Of a DNA stretch of 36,515 nt, positions 1 to 7,670 are shown one piece after another. The notes beneath the pieces are model-generated. The model saw only the letters and a list, made by a program, of their open reading frames with translations. It ran no database searches and was not told where the DNA came from. Both the position numbers and the translations under genes were made by a program. Location: NCBI GenBank assembly GCA_937867335.1, contig CALMKX010000115.1, positions 1-36,515 on the forward strand, read 5' to 3'. The stretch is from an uncultured Acidobacteriota bacterium. GTDB lineage: Bacteria > Acidobacteriota > Thermoanaerobaculia > Multivoradales > SZUA-115. Position 1 is the first letter of the stretch; each line of letters starts with the position of its first letter.

Positions 1-989
1 CTGATCCAGGTCGGCAGCGGCTCGCGGTCGCGCAGGCCGTACTTGAACAGGTTGTCGGCCGGCGCCTGCTTGATGATCTGCTGGGCGTTCTCGTGGAAAT
101 CGCGGAAGTACGACAGGAACTCCTCGTGGGTGGTCGGCGTGGTCCAGCCTTCCTTGTCCCAGGAGTCGGTCTTCACCAGCGCGACGCAGTTGAGGATCTT
201 GCCGCCGGCGATGCCGTAGCGGTTGAGGCCGGCGCTCGGGCCGACGTACTTGCAGGACACGCCCTCGGTCAGGTACGGCTGCAGTTGCTCGGTGCGCGGC
301 ACCAGCGTGCGGAACGCGACGACGCCGGTGAAGGTCGTCGGCATCAGCTGGCCGAACATGGTCTTCTGGCAGACCGACGAGATGCCGTCGCAGCCGATCA
401 GCAACTCGCCTTCGGCATGGTCGCCGTTGGCGAACGTGGCGCGCACGCCCTTGCGGTCCTGCGTGAAGGTCTCGAGGTGGTGGTCGAGGAACAGCTTGCC
501 GGGTGCGATGCGCCGGAACTCGCCGACCAGGATGTCGTGGACGTGCGCGCGGTGGGCGAGGCCACCCTGCTCGGGTGAGGTCGGGTGGCTGTCCCAGTCG
601 AAGCCGAGCGAGCCGGTGAGGATCTCGCGCGTCTGGTAATGCACGTACGCGCCGCCGCCTTTGCCGCCGCCACTCGAGACCGCGGCGACCTGTGGCCAGA
701 TGCCGATCGCGTCGAAGGTGCGCATCGAGTTGCGCGGGATCGTGAGGCCGGCGCCGATCTCCTTCAGCACCTTGGTCTGTTCGTGGACCTCGACCTCGAA
801 GCCCTTCTTCACGAGCCCGATCGCCGTGACCATGCCGCCGATGCCGCCGCCGATCACCAGGATCTTCGGCTTCTTGCCGGCACGAGTCGCCGCGAACCCT
901 GGCGTACCGAGGGTCGCGCTCACGCCCAGCGCGAACGACCCGGCGAGGACGTTGCGGCGGTTCACGCCGCGAGTGGGGGTGCGCTTCAT
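1..989 (-). CDS. FAD-dependent monooxygenase with twin-arginine leader (3' end off the window)
   Basis: The 329 visible residues have no stop before the window edge, so the C-terminus is missing. The start at 989 follows a GGAG site about 5 nt upstream. Residues 1-34 look like a Tat leader: RRNVLAG at 11-17, then a hydrophobic run and an alanine-rich cleavage area. A Rossmann FAD motif GGGIGG lies at 47-52, with the acidic end of beta-2 at E70. The second FAD motif of class A flavoprotein hydroxylases is GCDGISS at 199-205. The visible end (FKYGLRDREPLPTW) matches the segment before the third FAD motif in salicylate-hydroxylase-like enzymes. The family inserts one oxygen of O2 into an aromatic or similar substrate using NAD(P)H; the substrate here is unknown. 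A Tat leader is unusual for this normally cytosolic family. It is divergent from the cytochrome operon at 1090. Confidence 0.85.
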   Translation of the reverse strand, partial: MKRTPTRGVNRRNVLAGSFALGVSATLGTPGFAATRAGKKPKILVIGGGIGGMVTAIGLVKKGFEVEVHEQTKVLKEIGAGLTIPRNSMRTFDAIGIWPQVAAVSSGGGKGGGAYVHYQTREILTGSLGFDWDSHPTSPEQGGLAHRAHVHDILVGEFRRIAPGKLFLDHHLETFTQDRKGVRATFANGDHAEGELLIGCDGISSVCQKTMFGQLMPTTFTGVVAFRTLVPRTEQLQPYLTEGVSCKYVGPSAGLNRYGIAGGKILNCVALVKTDSWDKEGWTTPTTHEEFLSYFRDFHENAQQIIKQAPADNLFKYGLRDREPLPTWI

Positions 990-1089
990 CTTCTCCGGCC
1001 TCGCGGAATGGTGGGATGATCGAACGATGGTGCGAGAGGGGACAGGCTCGTTTTCGATCATAAGGTCGGATTCATTTCCGGGCATTCGA

Positions 1090-1530
1090 ATGTTCGAAAA
1101 TAAGTGTGAGCTTTTCGGCACGCTCGCCCTGGGTGCGCTGCTGGTCGCGGGGCCGGCCAGGGCGCAGTACGTCTTCGACCCGGCCAACGCGGACGAACAG
1201 GCCAAGCCGGGCACGCTGTATTTCGGCTCGGCGAAGGACGACGGCGGGCGCTACATCCGCGACGTCACCGTGGTGCTGGAAGGCCAGCAGACGAGTTACG
1301 TGCTGATCACCAGCGCCGCCGGGCGCTTCCGCGGCAAGTTCCTGATCGACGCGCCGCCGAAGGACGTCAAGGCCAGCTGCGCCAAGGCAGGCTACTCGCT
1401 GTTGCGCGTGTCGAAGCGGCTCAGCCTTTCCGGCACCGCGCCGAGCGTGCAGATCGACTGCGTCCTGGTGCGCGGTGCCGCGCGCACGGACGCTTCCGCA
1501 CCGCCTTCCGACTCGAGGACGCAGCAATGA
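1090..1530 (+). CDS. small secreted protein, first gene of the cytochrome operon
   Basis: A 146-residue protein of no recognised family. Residues 1-26 form a plausible Sec signal peptide (GTLALGALLVAGPARAQ), so it is predicted periplasmic. The mature part is a compact, probably beta-rich domain with two cysteines (in KASCAK and QIDCVL) that could pair. The segment around GRYIRDVTVVLEGQQ recalls carboxypeptidase-regulatory or transthyretin-like folds, but weakly. Its stop overlaps the next gene's start as ATGA at 1527-1530, so the two are probably translationally coupled. The start is uncertain: no strong ribosome site precedes 1090, and an in-frame ATG lies at 1027. It probably accompanies the multidomain cytochrome downstream. 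Confidence 0.65.
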   Translation: MFENKCELFGTLALGALLVAGPARAQYVFDPANADEQAKPGTLYFGSAKDDGGRYIRDVTVVLEGQQTSYVLITSAAGRFRGKFLIDAPPKDVKASCAKAGYSLLRVSKRLSLSGTAPSVQIDCVLVRGAARTDASAPPSDSRTQQ

Positions 1531-3485
1531 GGACGATCGTTCTGGCGGGCCTGATGGCCCTGGGGCTGGGCCTGGGCGGCGCCGCGAGCAGCGAGGCCGC
1601 GCAATCGCCTGGCCTCGGCAGCCTCGCCGGCAAGGTATCGGCGCCGGCGTCGGTCGGCCAGCTCTCGGTCTATGCGATGAACACCGACAAGGGCGTCGGC
1701 TACCAGGTGTTCGTCGTCGACGGCGCGTATCGCGCCACCAACCTGATCCCGGGACATTACGACGTGACGCTGCGCGGCACGGTCGGCCAGCGCAGCTGGG
1801 GCGTGACGCCGCAGACGACGCAGATCATGGTCGCCGCCAACCAGGCCGCGACGCTCGACCTGACGCTGCGCGACACCAAGGTGAAGCCGGTCTACGCGGG
1901 CGGCCTGACCTACGAGGGCTGGAGCGACCTGCCTTACGACGAGCCGAAGCCGGTCGCGGTGCCGGTGCCGTACGAGAAGCTCTATCCGCCGGGCCGTGCG
2001 CGCGAGCTGATCGAAGGCATCTGCATGGGCTGCCACACGGTGTCGTTCCTGCCGTATGGCGTGCCGCGTACGCATCCCGACGGCCGCGCGGTGCACGATC
2101 GCGCCGGCTGGGCGATCACGGTCGACCGGATGCTGGCGCGCAAGACCTACTCCGACGGTTCGCCACTCAAGATCACCAAGGCCGAGCGCGAGCAGCTGAT
2201 CGACTACCTGGACAAGAACTTCGGCGCCGACGCGGTGCCGCGCGCGGTGCTGCAGGAGCGCGATCCGCCGCTCGACAAGGCCGCGCTCGCCAAGGCGCAG
2301 TTCATCGAGTACCGGCTGCTGAACTCGAAGGAGTTCCCGACGCGCTCGACGCATCACGTCAGCTTCAACCCGGACGGCAGCGTCTGGACCTTCGATCGCG
2401 GTTCCAACGGCCCTGGCCGCGGACTGATCTGGATCGATCCGGACACCGGCGACAAGGAGTTCTACCCGGACGACGGCGAGGGTGAGCCGGTCGTCGCCGA
2501 GTGGGTCTCGGCGGACATCGACGGCTCGGCCTGGTACGCGGGCCTGCGGCATTTCGATCGCGCCACCGGCCGGCTCGACATCTACAACAACGCGGGGCCG
2601 AACGGCGGTACGCCGCTCTGGGTCAGCACCGGCATCTTCGATTCGAACGGCGACATGTGGTTCACCGGCTTCGGCGCCGGCATCAGCAAGTGGATCCGCA
2701 ACGAAGACCGGATTGTGCGCTGGGAAGTGCCGCTGTATCGCGCGGCGCCCTACGGCATCGCGCTCGACAGCCAGGACCGCGTCTGGTTCGCCGAGGGTGG
2801 CAACGACGGTGTCGGCGTGTTCGACCCGAAGACGCAGAAGTTCCGGCACTACCCGCTGGTCACCGACGATCCGTTCGCGTTCCAGTTCCGGCGGCTCGGC
2901 GTCGATCGCCACGACATGGTGTGGGCGGCGGCCTGGGCGAGCCGCGGCATGCAGAACTCCAAGCTCTACCGCGTGAATCCGGAGACGGCCGAGGTGAAGG
3001 GCTGGAAGATTCCGGTGGAGTACTCCAACCCCTACGACACGGCGCCGGACTGGAACAACCGGATCTGGATCGCGACCGACAACCACGTCGCGATGTTCGA
3101 CCCGACCTCGCAGAAGTTCACGCTCTATCCGACGCCGGCGCGCACCGACATCCCGCGCCTCACGCTGACCGCGCAGGGCTCGATCTGGTTCGCGCCGCGC
3201 AATGCAGGCCAGTCGGGCGGCTATGGTGCCTCGGCCTCGGTGCTGTATCCCGACAAGGACAAGATCCAGACGCTGCGTGCGACCTACGATCCGCGCGGCT
3301 ACTTCGGCCGGCAGCTGACGGCGTACAAGGGCGGCAAGGTCGTGAAGCCGGAAGGCAGGATCAAGCAGGTCGACCCGACGCCGCAGAATCCGGGCGCGTA
3401 TGCGCGGCTGATCAAGTCGATGAGCCTGTCCGAGTCGGAGCACGAGGGCGGCAAGCCGAAGACCGGCATCGAGGGGATCAATTGA
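1527..3485 (+). CDS. secreted cytochrome c / Vgb-like beta-propeller fusion protein
   Basis: A 652-residue exported protein with three parts. A signal peptide (1-25) precedes a carboxypeptidase-regulatory-like beta-sandwich (about 32-115, ending DLTLRDTKVKP). A c-type cytochrome domain holds the haem site CMGCH (C166, C169, H170). The C-terminal half (about 265-590) is a repeat-rich propeller of the virginiamycin-B-lyase / NHL type, with recurring strands such as GIALDSQDRVWFAE and DSNGDMWFTG. Vgb lyase activity should not be assumed; in such fusions the propeller may bind a substrate and pass electrons to the haem. It overlaps the gene before it by 4 nt and the next cytochrome gene follows at once, so the three look like one periplasmic redox operon. 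The substrate is unknown, perhaps linked to the adjacent monooxygenase. Confidence 0.85.
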   Translation: MRTIVLAGLMALGLGLGGAASSEAAQSPGLGSLAGKVSAPASVGQLSVYAMNTDKGVGYQVFVVDGAYRATNLIPGHYDVTLRGTVGQRSWGVTPQTTQIMVAANQAATLDLTLRDTKVKPVYAGGLTYEGWSDLPYDEPKPVAVPVPYEKLYPPGRARELIEGICMGCHTVSFLPYGVPRTHPDGRAVHDRAGWAITVDRMLARKTYSDGSPLKITKAEREQLIDYLDKNFGADAVPRAVLQERDPPLDKAALAKAQFIEYRLLNSKEFPTRSTHHVSFNPDGSVWTFDRGSNGPGRGLIWIDPDTGDKEFYPDDGEGEPVVAEWVSADIDGSAWYAGLRHFDRATGRLDIYNNAGPNGGTPLWVSTGIFDSNGDMWFTGFGAGISKWIRNEDRIVRWEVPLYRAAPYGIALDSQDRVWFAEGGNDGVGVFDPKTQKFRHYPLVTDDPFAFQFRRLGVDRHDMVWAAAWASRGMQNSKLYRVNPETAEVKGWKIPVEYSNPYDTAPDWNNRIWIATDNHVAMFDPTSQKFTLYPTPARTDIPRLTLTAQGSIWFAPRNAGQSGGYGASASVLYPDKDKIQTLRATYDPRGYFGRQLTAYKGGKVVKPEGRIKQVDPTPQNPGAYARLIKSMSLSESEHEGGKPKTGIEGIN

Positions 3486-3526
3486 TGGGCCCGCGCGATC
3501 CCGCGTCGCCCTCGGGGAGCGAGCAC

Positions 3527-4075
3527 ATGTCGAGCAACAGTGGGCGGCGTTGCGGGGCAGGGCAGCACGGGTCGGCGAAGCCTCCGGGGCCGGTGGGCAT
3601 TTGGCGTTTGCCCCGCTTCGGAGACGCGCTGCGTGCGGTCGCGTGGTGTCTCGTGCTCGGCGCGACGCTTGCGGCACCTGCACGGGCAGCTGACGAGGAC
3701 GACCCGGCGTATGTGCGCGGCCGCATGCTGTTCAACCAGTGCCGCGCCTGCCACACGCTCAACCCGCGCCAGGCGTCGCTGATGAAAGGGCCGGGGCTCA
3801 CCGGCATCATCGGCCGTCGTGCCGGCAGCCTCGCGGGCTACACCGGATACTCGGAGGCGATGGTGAAGTCCGGCATCGCCTGGACGCCCGAGGCGATCGA
3901 GCAGTACATCGCCAGCCCGGCGACCGCGATTCCCGGCAACAACATGGCCTTCATCGGGCTGCCGAAGCTCGAGGATCGCCAAGCCGTCGTGGCCTACCTG
4001 ATCAAGGCCACCGTGCCTCCCGATCCGGCGGCGAGCGACGCACCGGCCGTGCTGACGCTCAAGAAGGCGAACTAG
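3527..4075 (+). CDS. periplasmic class I cytochrome c
   Basis: A 182-residue monohaem cytochrome. The chosen start at 3527 has GGGGAG 7 nt upstream; an alternative ATG at 3485 overlaps the previous stop (TGATG) and would add 14 residues. The N-terminus is long and basic before the hydrophobic export segment AVAWCLVLGATLAAPARAA. The haem motif is CRACH, and the distal methionine is probably in NNMAFIGLP, as in mitochondrial-type cytochromes (family knowledge). A GPGLTGIIGR segment before it also matches that class. It probably takes electrons from the haem of the upstream propeller protein and hands them to an oxidase or the cytochrome pool. It ends 57 bp before the converging gene fragment at 4133. 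Confidence 0.88.
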   Translation: MSSNSGRRCGAGQHGSAKPPGPVGIWRLPRFGDALRAVAWCLVLGATLAAPARAADEDDPAYVRGRMLFNQCRACHTLNPRQASLMKGPGLTGIIGRRAGSLAGYTGYSEAMVKSGIAWTPEAIEQYIASPATAIPGNNMAFIGLPKLEDRQAVVAYLIKATVPPDPAASDAPAVLTLKKAN

Positions 4076-4132
4076 CCGCCGCGGCGTCGCACCGTCGCAG
4101 CGCCGCAGCGGGATCGGCCTGGCCTCACGGCG

Positions 4133-4798
4133 CTAGCGTTCGAGCTCGGCGAGTTCGTACTGCGTCTGCATGTAGCCGGTCGCGATCGAGCGCAGCAGGA
4201 TCCGCTCGTCGTCGGCGGTGCACCACAGTTCGTAGGGCGGGTGCTCGCCGGGCGCGTTGCGCGAGGTCGATTCGTCTTCGCTGCGCTCGATGAAGCGATA
4301 GTGGAAGGCGTCGAAGCGGCCCGCCGGCACGTCGATGGTTTCGCGCCCCACGAAGCTGATCGTCGCACCGGGGTGCGTGACGAGCATCGGGCCCGTTGCG
4401 CCGCGATGATCGACGGACGGGAGCAGGATGCCGGTCTGGCGCGGTGCCGGTCCGCGCGCGCCATCCGGCGGCACGAGCCGCGTCATCCAGGCATCGCTCT
4501 GGATCGGATGCGCACCGAAGGCCGGCGCCCGGCGCGCCAGGGGCAGGCGCTGGGTGATGCGACCTTCCGCGCGCGTCAGGCCCTCGCAGAGCGCTTCGTG
4601 CTCGCCGAACAGGAACCACGAGGAGCCGACGAACTGGTCGGCCACCGTCAGGCGCACGAACGCATCGCGCGGCGCGTGGTCGGCGCCGAGGGTCAGCGTC
4701 ACGTCGCGCAGCACCGTCGGCGGATCCCAGATCTCGCAGGTGGCGCGCAAGGTGCGCGTGCCGTCGCCGTGGACCGTGATGGTGAAGCGTTCGTCGCC
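4133..4798 (-). pseudogene. 3' fragment of an unrecognised gene, N-terminus lost at a sequence break
   Basis: About 220 C-terminal residues are present, from GDERFTITVHGDGTRTL to a TAG stop at 4133. I do not recognise the family. It is beta-rich, and the phrase VPAGRFDAFHYRF is of the kind seen in DUF3108-like or lipocalin-like secreted proteins, which is only a hint. The reading frame stays open to the right to 5437, but there it runs antisense to the permease fragment and the phosphatase gene, and the residues become a low-complexity shadow. The real coding signal stops near 4790-4800, where the permease signal begins on the other strand. The gene is cut, not merely short. Confidence 0.6.
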
Positions 4799-4800
4799 GC
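4785..4800. other. sequence junction: two genes lacking 5' ends meet head to head
   Basis: To the left, coding signal is on the minus strand (unknown gene, C-terminal part only). To the right it is on the plus strand (ABC permease, C-terminal part only). Both lack their start and N-terminal half, and no spacer separates them. That is expected for a chimeric assembly join or a deletion/inversion breakpoint, not for native divergent genes. The exact base cannot be fixed by eye. Confidence 0.65.
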
Positions 4801-5173
4801 GTACCTGGCCGAGGCGGTGCGCGGCGGGCTGCAGTCGATTCCCAAGGGCCAGGTCGAGGCGGCGCAGGCGCTCGGGCTGTCGTACTGGAAGACGACCGGC
4901 CTCGTGGTGTTGCCGCAGGCGCTGCGGGTGTCGATCCCGCCGATCGTCAACAGCTTCATCTCGCTGTTCAAGGACACCTCGCTGGTCGTGATCATCGCGA
5001 TCTACGACTTCGCGTATGCGGTGAAGAAGTCGGTCGAGACCGACTTCGCGTGGAAGAAGTACTTCATCGAGGCGTTCCTGTTCTCGATCGTCGTGTACTG
5101 GATCTTCTGCTTCGCGATGTCGCGCTACAGCCAGCGGCTCGAGCGCGATCTGGCGCGCGCGACGAAGCGCTGA
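4790..5173 (+). pseudogene. 3' fragment of a polar amino-acid ABC transporter permease
   Basis: The last 127 residues of a HisM/AapM-type inner-membrane permease. It begins inside the conserved segment FVAAYLAEAVRGGLQSIPKG, which precedes the EAA loop that contacts the ATPase (here EAAQALGLSYWKT). It then has LPQALRVSIPPIVNSF and the FKDTSLVVII membrane helix typical of amino-acid uptake permeases. A last helix (FLFSIVVYWIFCFAMSRYS) precedes a basic tail and a TGA stop at 5171-5173. Family members usually have a further one to two hundred or more residues upstream and sit beside a binding protein and an ATPase. None of these is present. The 5' part is lost at about 4790, and the downstream neighbour is lost at the second break just after the stop. 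Confidence 0.8.
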
Positions 5174-5178
5174 TCCGC
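5165..5178. other. second sequence junction, exactly at the permease stop
   Basis: The permease frame is intact to its stop at 5173. On the opposite strand, a gene that starts at 5226 is intact for 17-18 codons and then loses sense at the same place. Two unrelated, oppositely oriented coding signals ending within a few bases marks a join between DNA of different origin. Base usage also changes: left of it the genes favour GCG, CCG and TCG triplets, while right of it GAG, CAG and CTC runs dominate. Confidence 0.65.
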
Positions 5179-5226
5179 CCGAGCCGCCGCGGCCGCCGCC
5201 AGAGCAAGGAGCCGCCAGCGCTTCAT
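5174..5226 (-). pseudogene. 5' end of a secreted-protein gene, truncated at the junction
   Basis: An ATG at 5226 overlaps the phosphatase stop as ATGA, the usual sign of a coupled operon gene. The residues read MKRWRLLALAAAAAARAD. That is a textbook Sec signal peptide with a basic n-region, an alanine/leucine core and an ARA-type cleavage site. After this the frame runs antisense through the permease fragment and has no sensible content. So the phosphatase operon continued with an exported protein whose body is not in this window. Confidence 0.55.
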
Positions 5227-6557
5227 CGCACCTGCGAGACCACCAGGGTGACGTCGTCGTTGCGCCGGGAGTCGCCCTTGAAGTTGGCGAGGTCCGCCAG
5301 GAGGGAGTTCCGGATCTCGAGCGAGGAGCGGGCTCGGGCCGCCTGCGAGAAGACGCTCGCCAGCCGTGTCGGCCCGTAGGGCTCGCCGGCGAGGTTCGCG
5401 GTCTCCACCAGGCCGTCGGTGTAGAAGAGCAGCACATCGCCTGCCTCGAGAGCCAGTTGCTCCTCGCGGAAGCTCGCGCCGAGCCGCGTTCCCAGCGGCA
5501 GGGCCGGCAGCGAGACCTCGCGGATCTTGCCTTCGCGGGCCGAATAGCGGAGCACCGGAGGGTGGCCCGCGCTGGCGATCCGGACCTCCCGCTCCTTGGC
5601 GGAAAAGCAGGCGCATTGGAGCGTCACCAGCAACCGCTTGCCGGTGGTGTTGCGCACCATGTCGTCCAGCTTCTCGAGCACCGCCACGGGCTGGTTGAGT
5701 TCGGTACGGAGCAGGTAGAGGCAGCTCCTGAGCCCGGAGAGCAGCAGGCCGCTCGCAAGCCCATGGCCCGCGACGTCGCCGATCACCACGGCGAACTCGT
5801 CCTCGGCGAGGGTGAAGTAGTCGTAATAGTCGCCGCCCACCTCGTGGGCCGGCATCGAGACTCCGGCGATGTCGAGCCAGTCCAGGCGAGGTGTCGCCCG
5901 CGGCAGCATGCTGATCTGGATCTGCCGGGCGCTCTCCACCTCCTCGCGCAGGCGCTCCCGCTCGCGGTCGAGCGAGCTCTCTCGCCGCCAGGTTTGAAGG
6001 AAGCGTTGGCGGCGGTGCCGGGTGGAGGTGGCGATGCCGGCGAGCACCGAGCCGAGCACTGCGGTGGGCCAGATCACGCCACCGAGGTTCTTGGGCGCCA
6101 GCCAGAGATCCTTCAGCTCGAGCGTCCAGATGAAGCAGGTAGTGGCCCACAGAGGCACCAGCACCAGGGCGGCTTCGGCGGCCGTGAAGCGGAACCAGAA
6201 GAGCAGGCCCGAATAGCCGAGCGCGAGAGCGATCTTGAGGGTGGCGGGTTGGTCCCAGAGCAACCAGAGCAGGAGCGCCCCCTCGAGCAGCAGCACCGCC
6301 ACCGCCACCACCCGCGAGCGGCGAACCAGCCCCTCGGACGAGCTCCTGGTGAGGAGAGCTCCGAGCAGGCAGAGGTTCACCAGCCCGGCCACCGTGGCCG
6401 CCACCTGGCCCCCGGCGTAGGCCACCAGCGCGAGGGCGGCGGAGGCGAGTGTGGCCACCACGGCGACGCCTCGCAGCGCCTGGGCGTTGGCGCCGCGCTC
6501 GTGCTCGGCCAGGGCCTGGCGATCGGGGAGATTCAGGTTCTCGGTAAAGAATTCCAT
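5223..6557 (-). CDS. membrane-anchored PP2C/SpoIIE-type serine phosphatase (RsbU-like)
   Basis: A 444-residue protein. Residues about 28-175 contain five or six hydrophobic helices, a membrane sensor of unknown ligand. A charged coiled-coil linker follows (about 188-215, RERERLREEVESARQIQ). The C-terminal SpoIIE phosphatase domain runs from about 216 to 444. Its metal-binding motifs are GGDYYDYF (241-248) and GDVAGHG (260-266), with FYTDGLVE later and NDDVTLVV near the end, so the catalytic aspartates are present. The family dephosphorylates anti-anti-sigma factors in partner-switching pathways; no anti-sigma or anti-anti-sigma gene is visible here. A GGGGG run about 5 nt before the ATG may serve as ribosome site. 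The start of an exported protein overlaps its stop. Confidence 0.9.
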   Translation of the reverse strand: MEFFTENLNLPDRQALAEHERGANAQALRGVAVVATLASAALALVAYAGGQVAATVAGLVNLCLLGALLTRSSSEGLVRRSRVVAVAVLLLEGALLLWLLWDQPATLKIALALGYSGLLFWFRFTAAEAALVLVPLWATTCFIWTLELKDLWLAPKNLGGVIWPTAVLGSVLAGIATSTRHRRQRFLQTWRRESSLDRERERLREEVESARQIQISMLPRATPRLDWLDIAGVSMPAHEVGGDYYDYFTLAEDEFAVVIGDVAGHGLASGLLLSGLRSCLYLLRTELNQPVAVLEKLDDMVRNTTGKRLLVTLQCACFSAKEREVRIASAGHPPVLRYSAREGKIREVSLPALPLGTRLGASFREEQLALEAGDVLLFYTDGLVETANLAGEPYGPTRLASVFSQAARARSSLEIRNSLLADLANFKGDSRRNDDVTLVVSQVR

Positions 6558-6714
6558 CGAACCCCCGCGTCGAGCGCGGGTGCGCCTCCGTGTCGGCTAC
6601 GGCGCGAGCGACGTTATCAGGGAAGGGGTGGTGTTCGCTTGGCCGAGGTCAAGGGCCAGGCGCGATGCCGGCCGGGCTGGTGCCGGGTGGTGCGGGTCTC
6701 TCGGCCGAGCGAGC

Positions 6715-7113
6715 TCAGGCTCGCGAAGAGCGGTGCTGCTCGCCCAGCTTGAGCAGAATCGACCGCAGGGTTCGACGCACGCGCTCTTCGAGCACCGTAT
6801 CCGCCGCCGCCGGACGGCCAGGGCGGACCGACTCCTCTTCCAGCCGGCTGGCCAAGAGCTCCAGCACTCCCGAGCCGGAGGTCGAGCTCTGCGTGACCGC
6901 GCCGAAGAAGCGGCGGGGGTCGATCTCCAGGGCGTCCAGCGCACGCAAGAGGTCGATCACCTTGAGGTCGACCCGCCGTTGGAAGACGTGGGAGAGGTAC
7001 CCCTTGCGACGGCCGATCCTCTCGTCGATCTCGGTCTGGGTCAGGCCCGAGGCGCGGATCGCCCCCTGCAGGAGCTGGAGGCACCGGGACAGCATGTCGT
7101 CAGCAGCGTTCAC
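6715..7113 (-). CDS. XRE-like helix-turn-helix protein, copy 2 of a tandem pair
   Basis: A 132-residue putative DNA-binding regulator. An N-terminal helical domain (about 8-62) has the form GLTQTEIDERIGRRKGYLS then LKVIDLLRALDALEIDP, typical of Cro/C1-type helix-turn-helix domains. The C-terminal 60 residues are charged and helical (LEERVRRTLRSILLKLGEQ) and may mediate dimerisation. It is clearly paralogous to the protein at 7129-7548, roughly half identical over the helix-turn-helix domain and unrelated in the linker. Only 15 bp separate the two genes, so they are probably one transcript. The target is unknown. Confidence 0.75.
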   Translation of the reverse strand: MNAADDMLSRCLQLLQGAIRASGLTQTEIDERIGRRKGYLSHVFQRRVDLKVIDLLRALDALEIDPRRFFGAVTQSSTSGSGVLELLASRLEEESVRPGRPAAADTVLEERVRRTLRSILLKLGEQHRSSRA

Positions 7114-7128
7114 GGGGTCGCTCTCGCC

Positions 7129-7548
7129 TTACGGAACGAGCTCCTGCGAACCGAAGCTCAGCCCCAGCTCCTCAGCCAGGGCGCGGGCCACGATGCGCCG
7201 GAACTCCTCGTCTGGAATCTCGTCGAGCACGTTGACCGCTTCCACGCCCAGCGGAGTCCGTGCTCCGGGCCCCGGCGGCAGCATGCCCAGCAGATCTGCG
7301 TTCGAGGAAGGCCGAGAGCGATCCGGTGGGAAGGCCAGGCCGAAGAAGCCGGCCGGGTCCACCTGGATGGCATCCAGGGCTCTCAGCAGGTGCTTCACTT
7401 TGAGGTCCAGCCGCCCGATCATCACCTGGGAGAGATACCCGGGCTTGACTCCGATCTGCCGGTCCACGTCCTTCTGGCTGTAACCGGAGCTGCGGATGGC
7501 CCGCTTGAGCAGGGCCAGGATGCGTTGGATGTCTTCCTCGGCTGCCAT
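7129..7548 (-). CDS. XRE-like helix-turn-helix protein, copy 1 of a tandem pair
   Basis: A 139-residue protein whose N-terminal domain (GYSQKDVDRQIGVKPGYLS, then LDLKVKHLLRALDAIQVDP) reads as a Cro/C1-type helix-turn-helix domain. The second half begins with a proline- and glycine-rich linker and ends in a helical segment (IPDEEFRRIVARALAEELGL). It is the first gene of a two-gene unit with its paralogue at 6715-7113. The 122 bp before its ATG is AT-richer than its surroundings and probably holds the promoter, though I cannot pick convincing -35/-10 boxes. The pair lies between a phosphatase and a diguanylate cyclase gene, so a role in signal output is possible but unproven. Confidence 0.75.
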   Translation of the reverse strand: MAAEEDIQRILALLKRAIRSSGYSQKDVDRQIGVKPGYLSQVMIGRLDLKVKHLLRALDAIQVDPAGFFGLAFPPDRSRPSSNADLLGMLPPGPGARTPLGVEAVNVLDEIPDEEFRRIVARALAEELGLSFGSQELVP

Positions 7549-7670
7549 GGCAGAAGTCTACACCGGGGGGCGGGTATCGCTCCAGCAGGTTTTCACGCAG
7601 TTGGATTCTTTTTTGTGCAGCAAGCGGCTTTGCGTACCAATTTCTTACTCTGCAGAAGGTTCTCGAGTCT

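Noticed and set aside
1392-3683. 763-residue minus-strand open frame
   Set aside because: It is antisense to the cytochrome/propeller gene, has the arginine/valine-rich composition of a GC-rich shadow and no recognisable motif.
4133-5437. 434-residue open frame on the minus strand, and the 310-residue plus-strand frame at 4241-5173
   Set aside because: Both run across the junction at about 4795. Only the C-terminal part of each carries real protein signal; the rest is antisense shadow.
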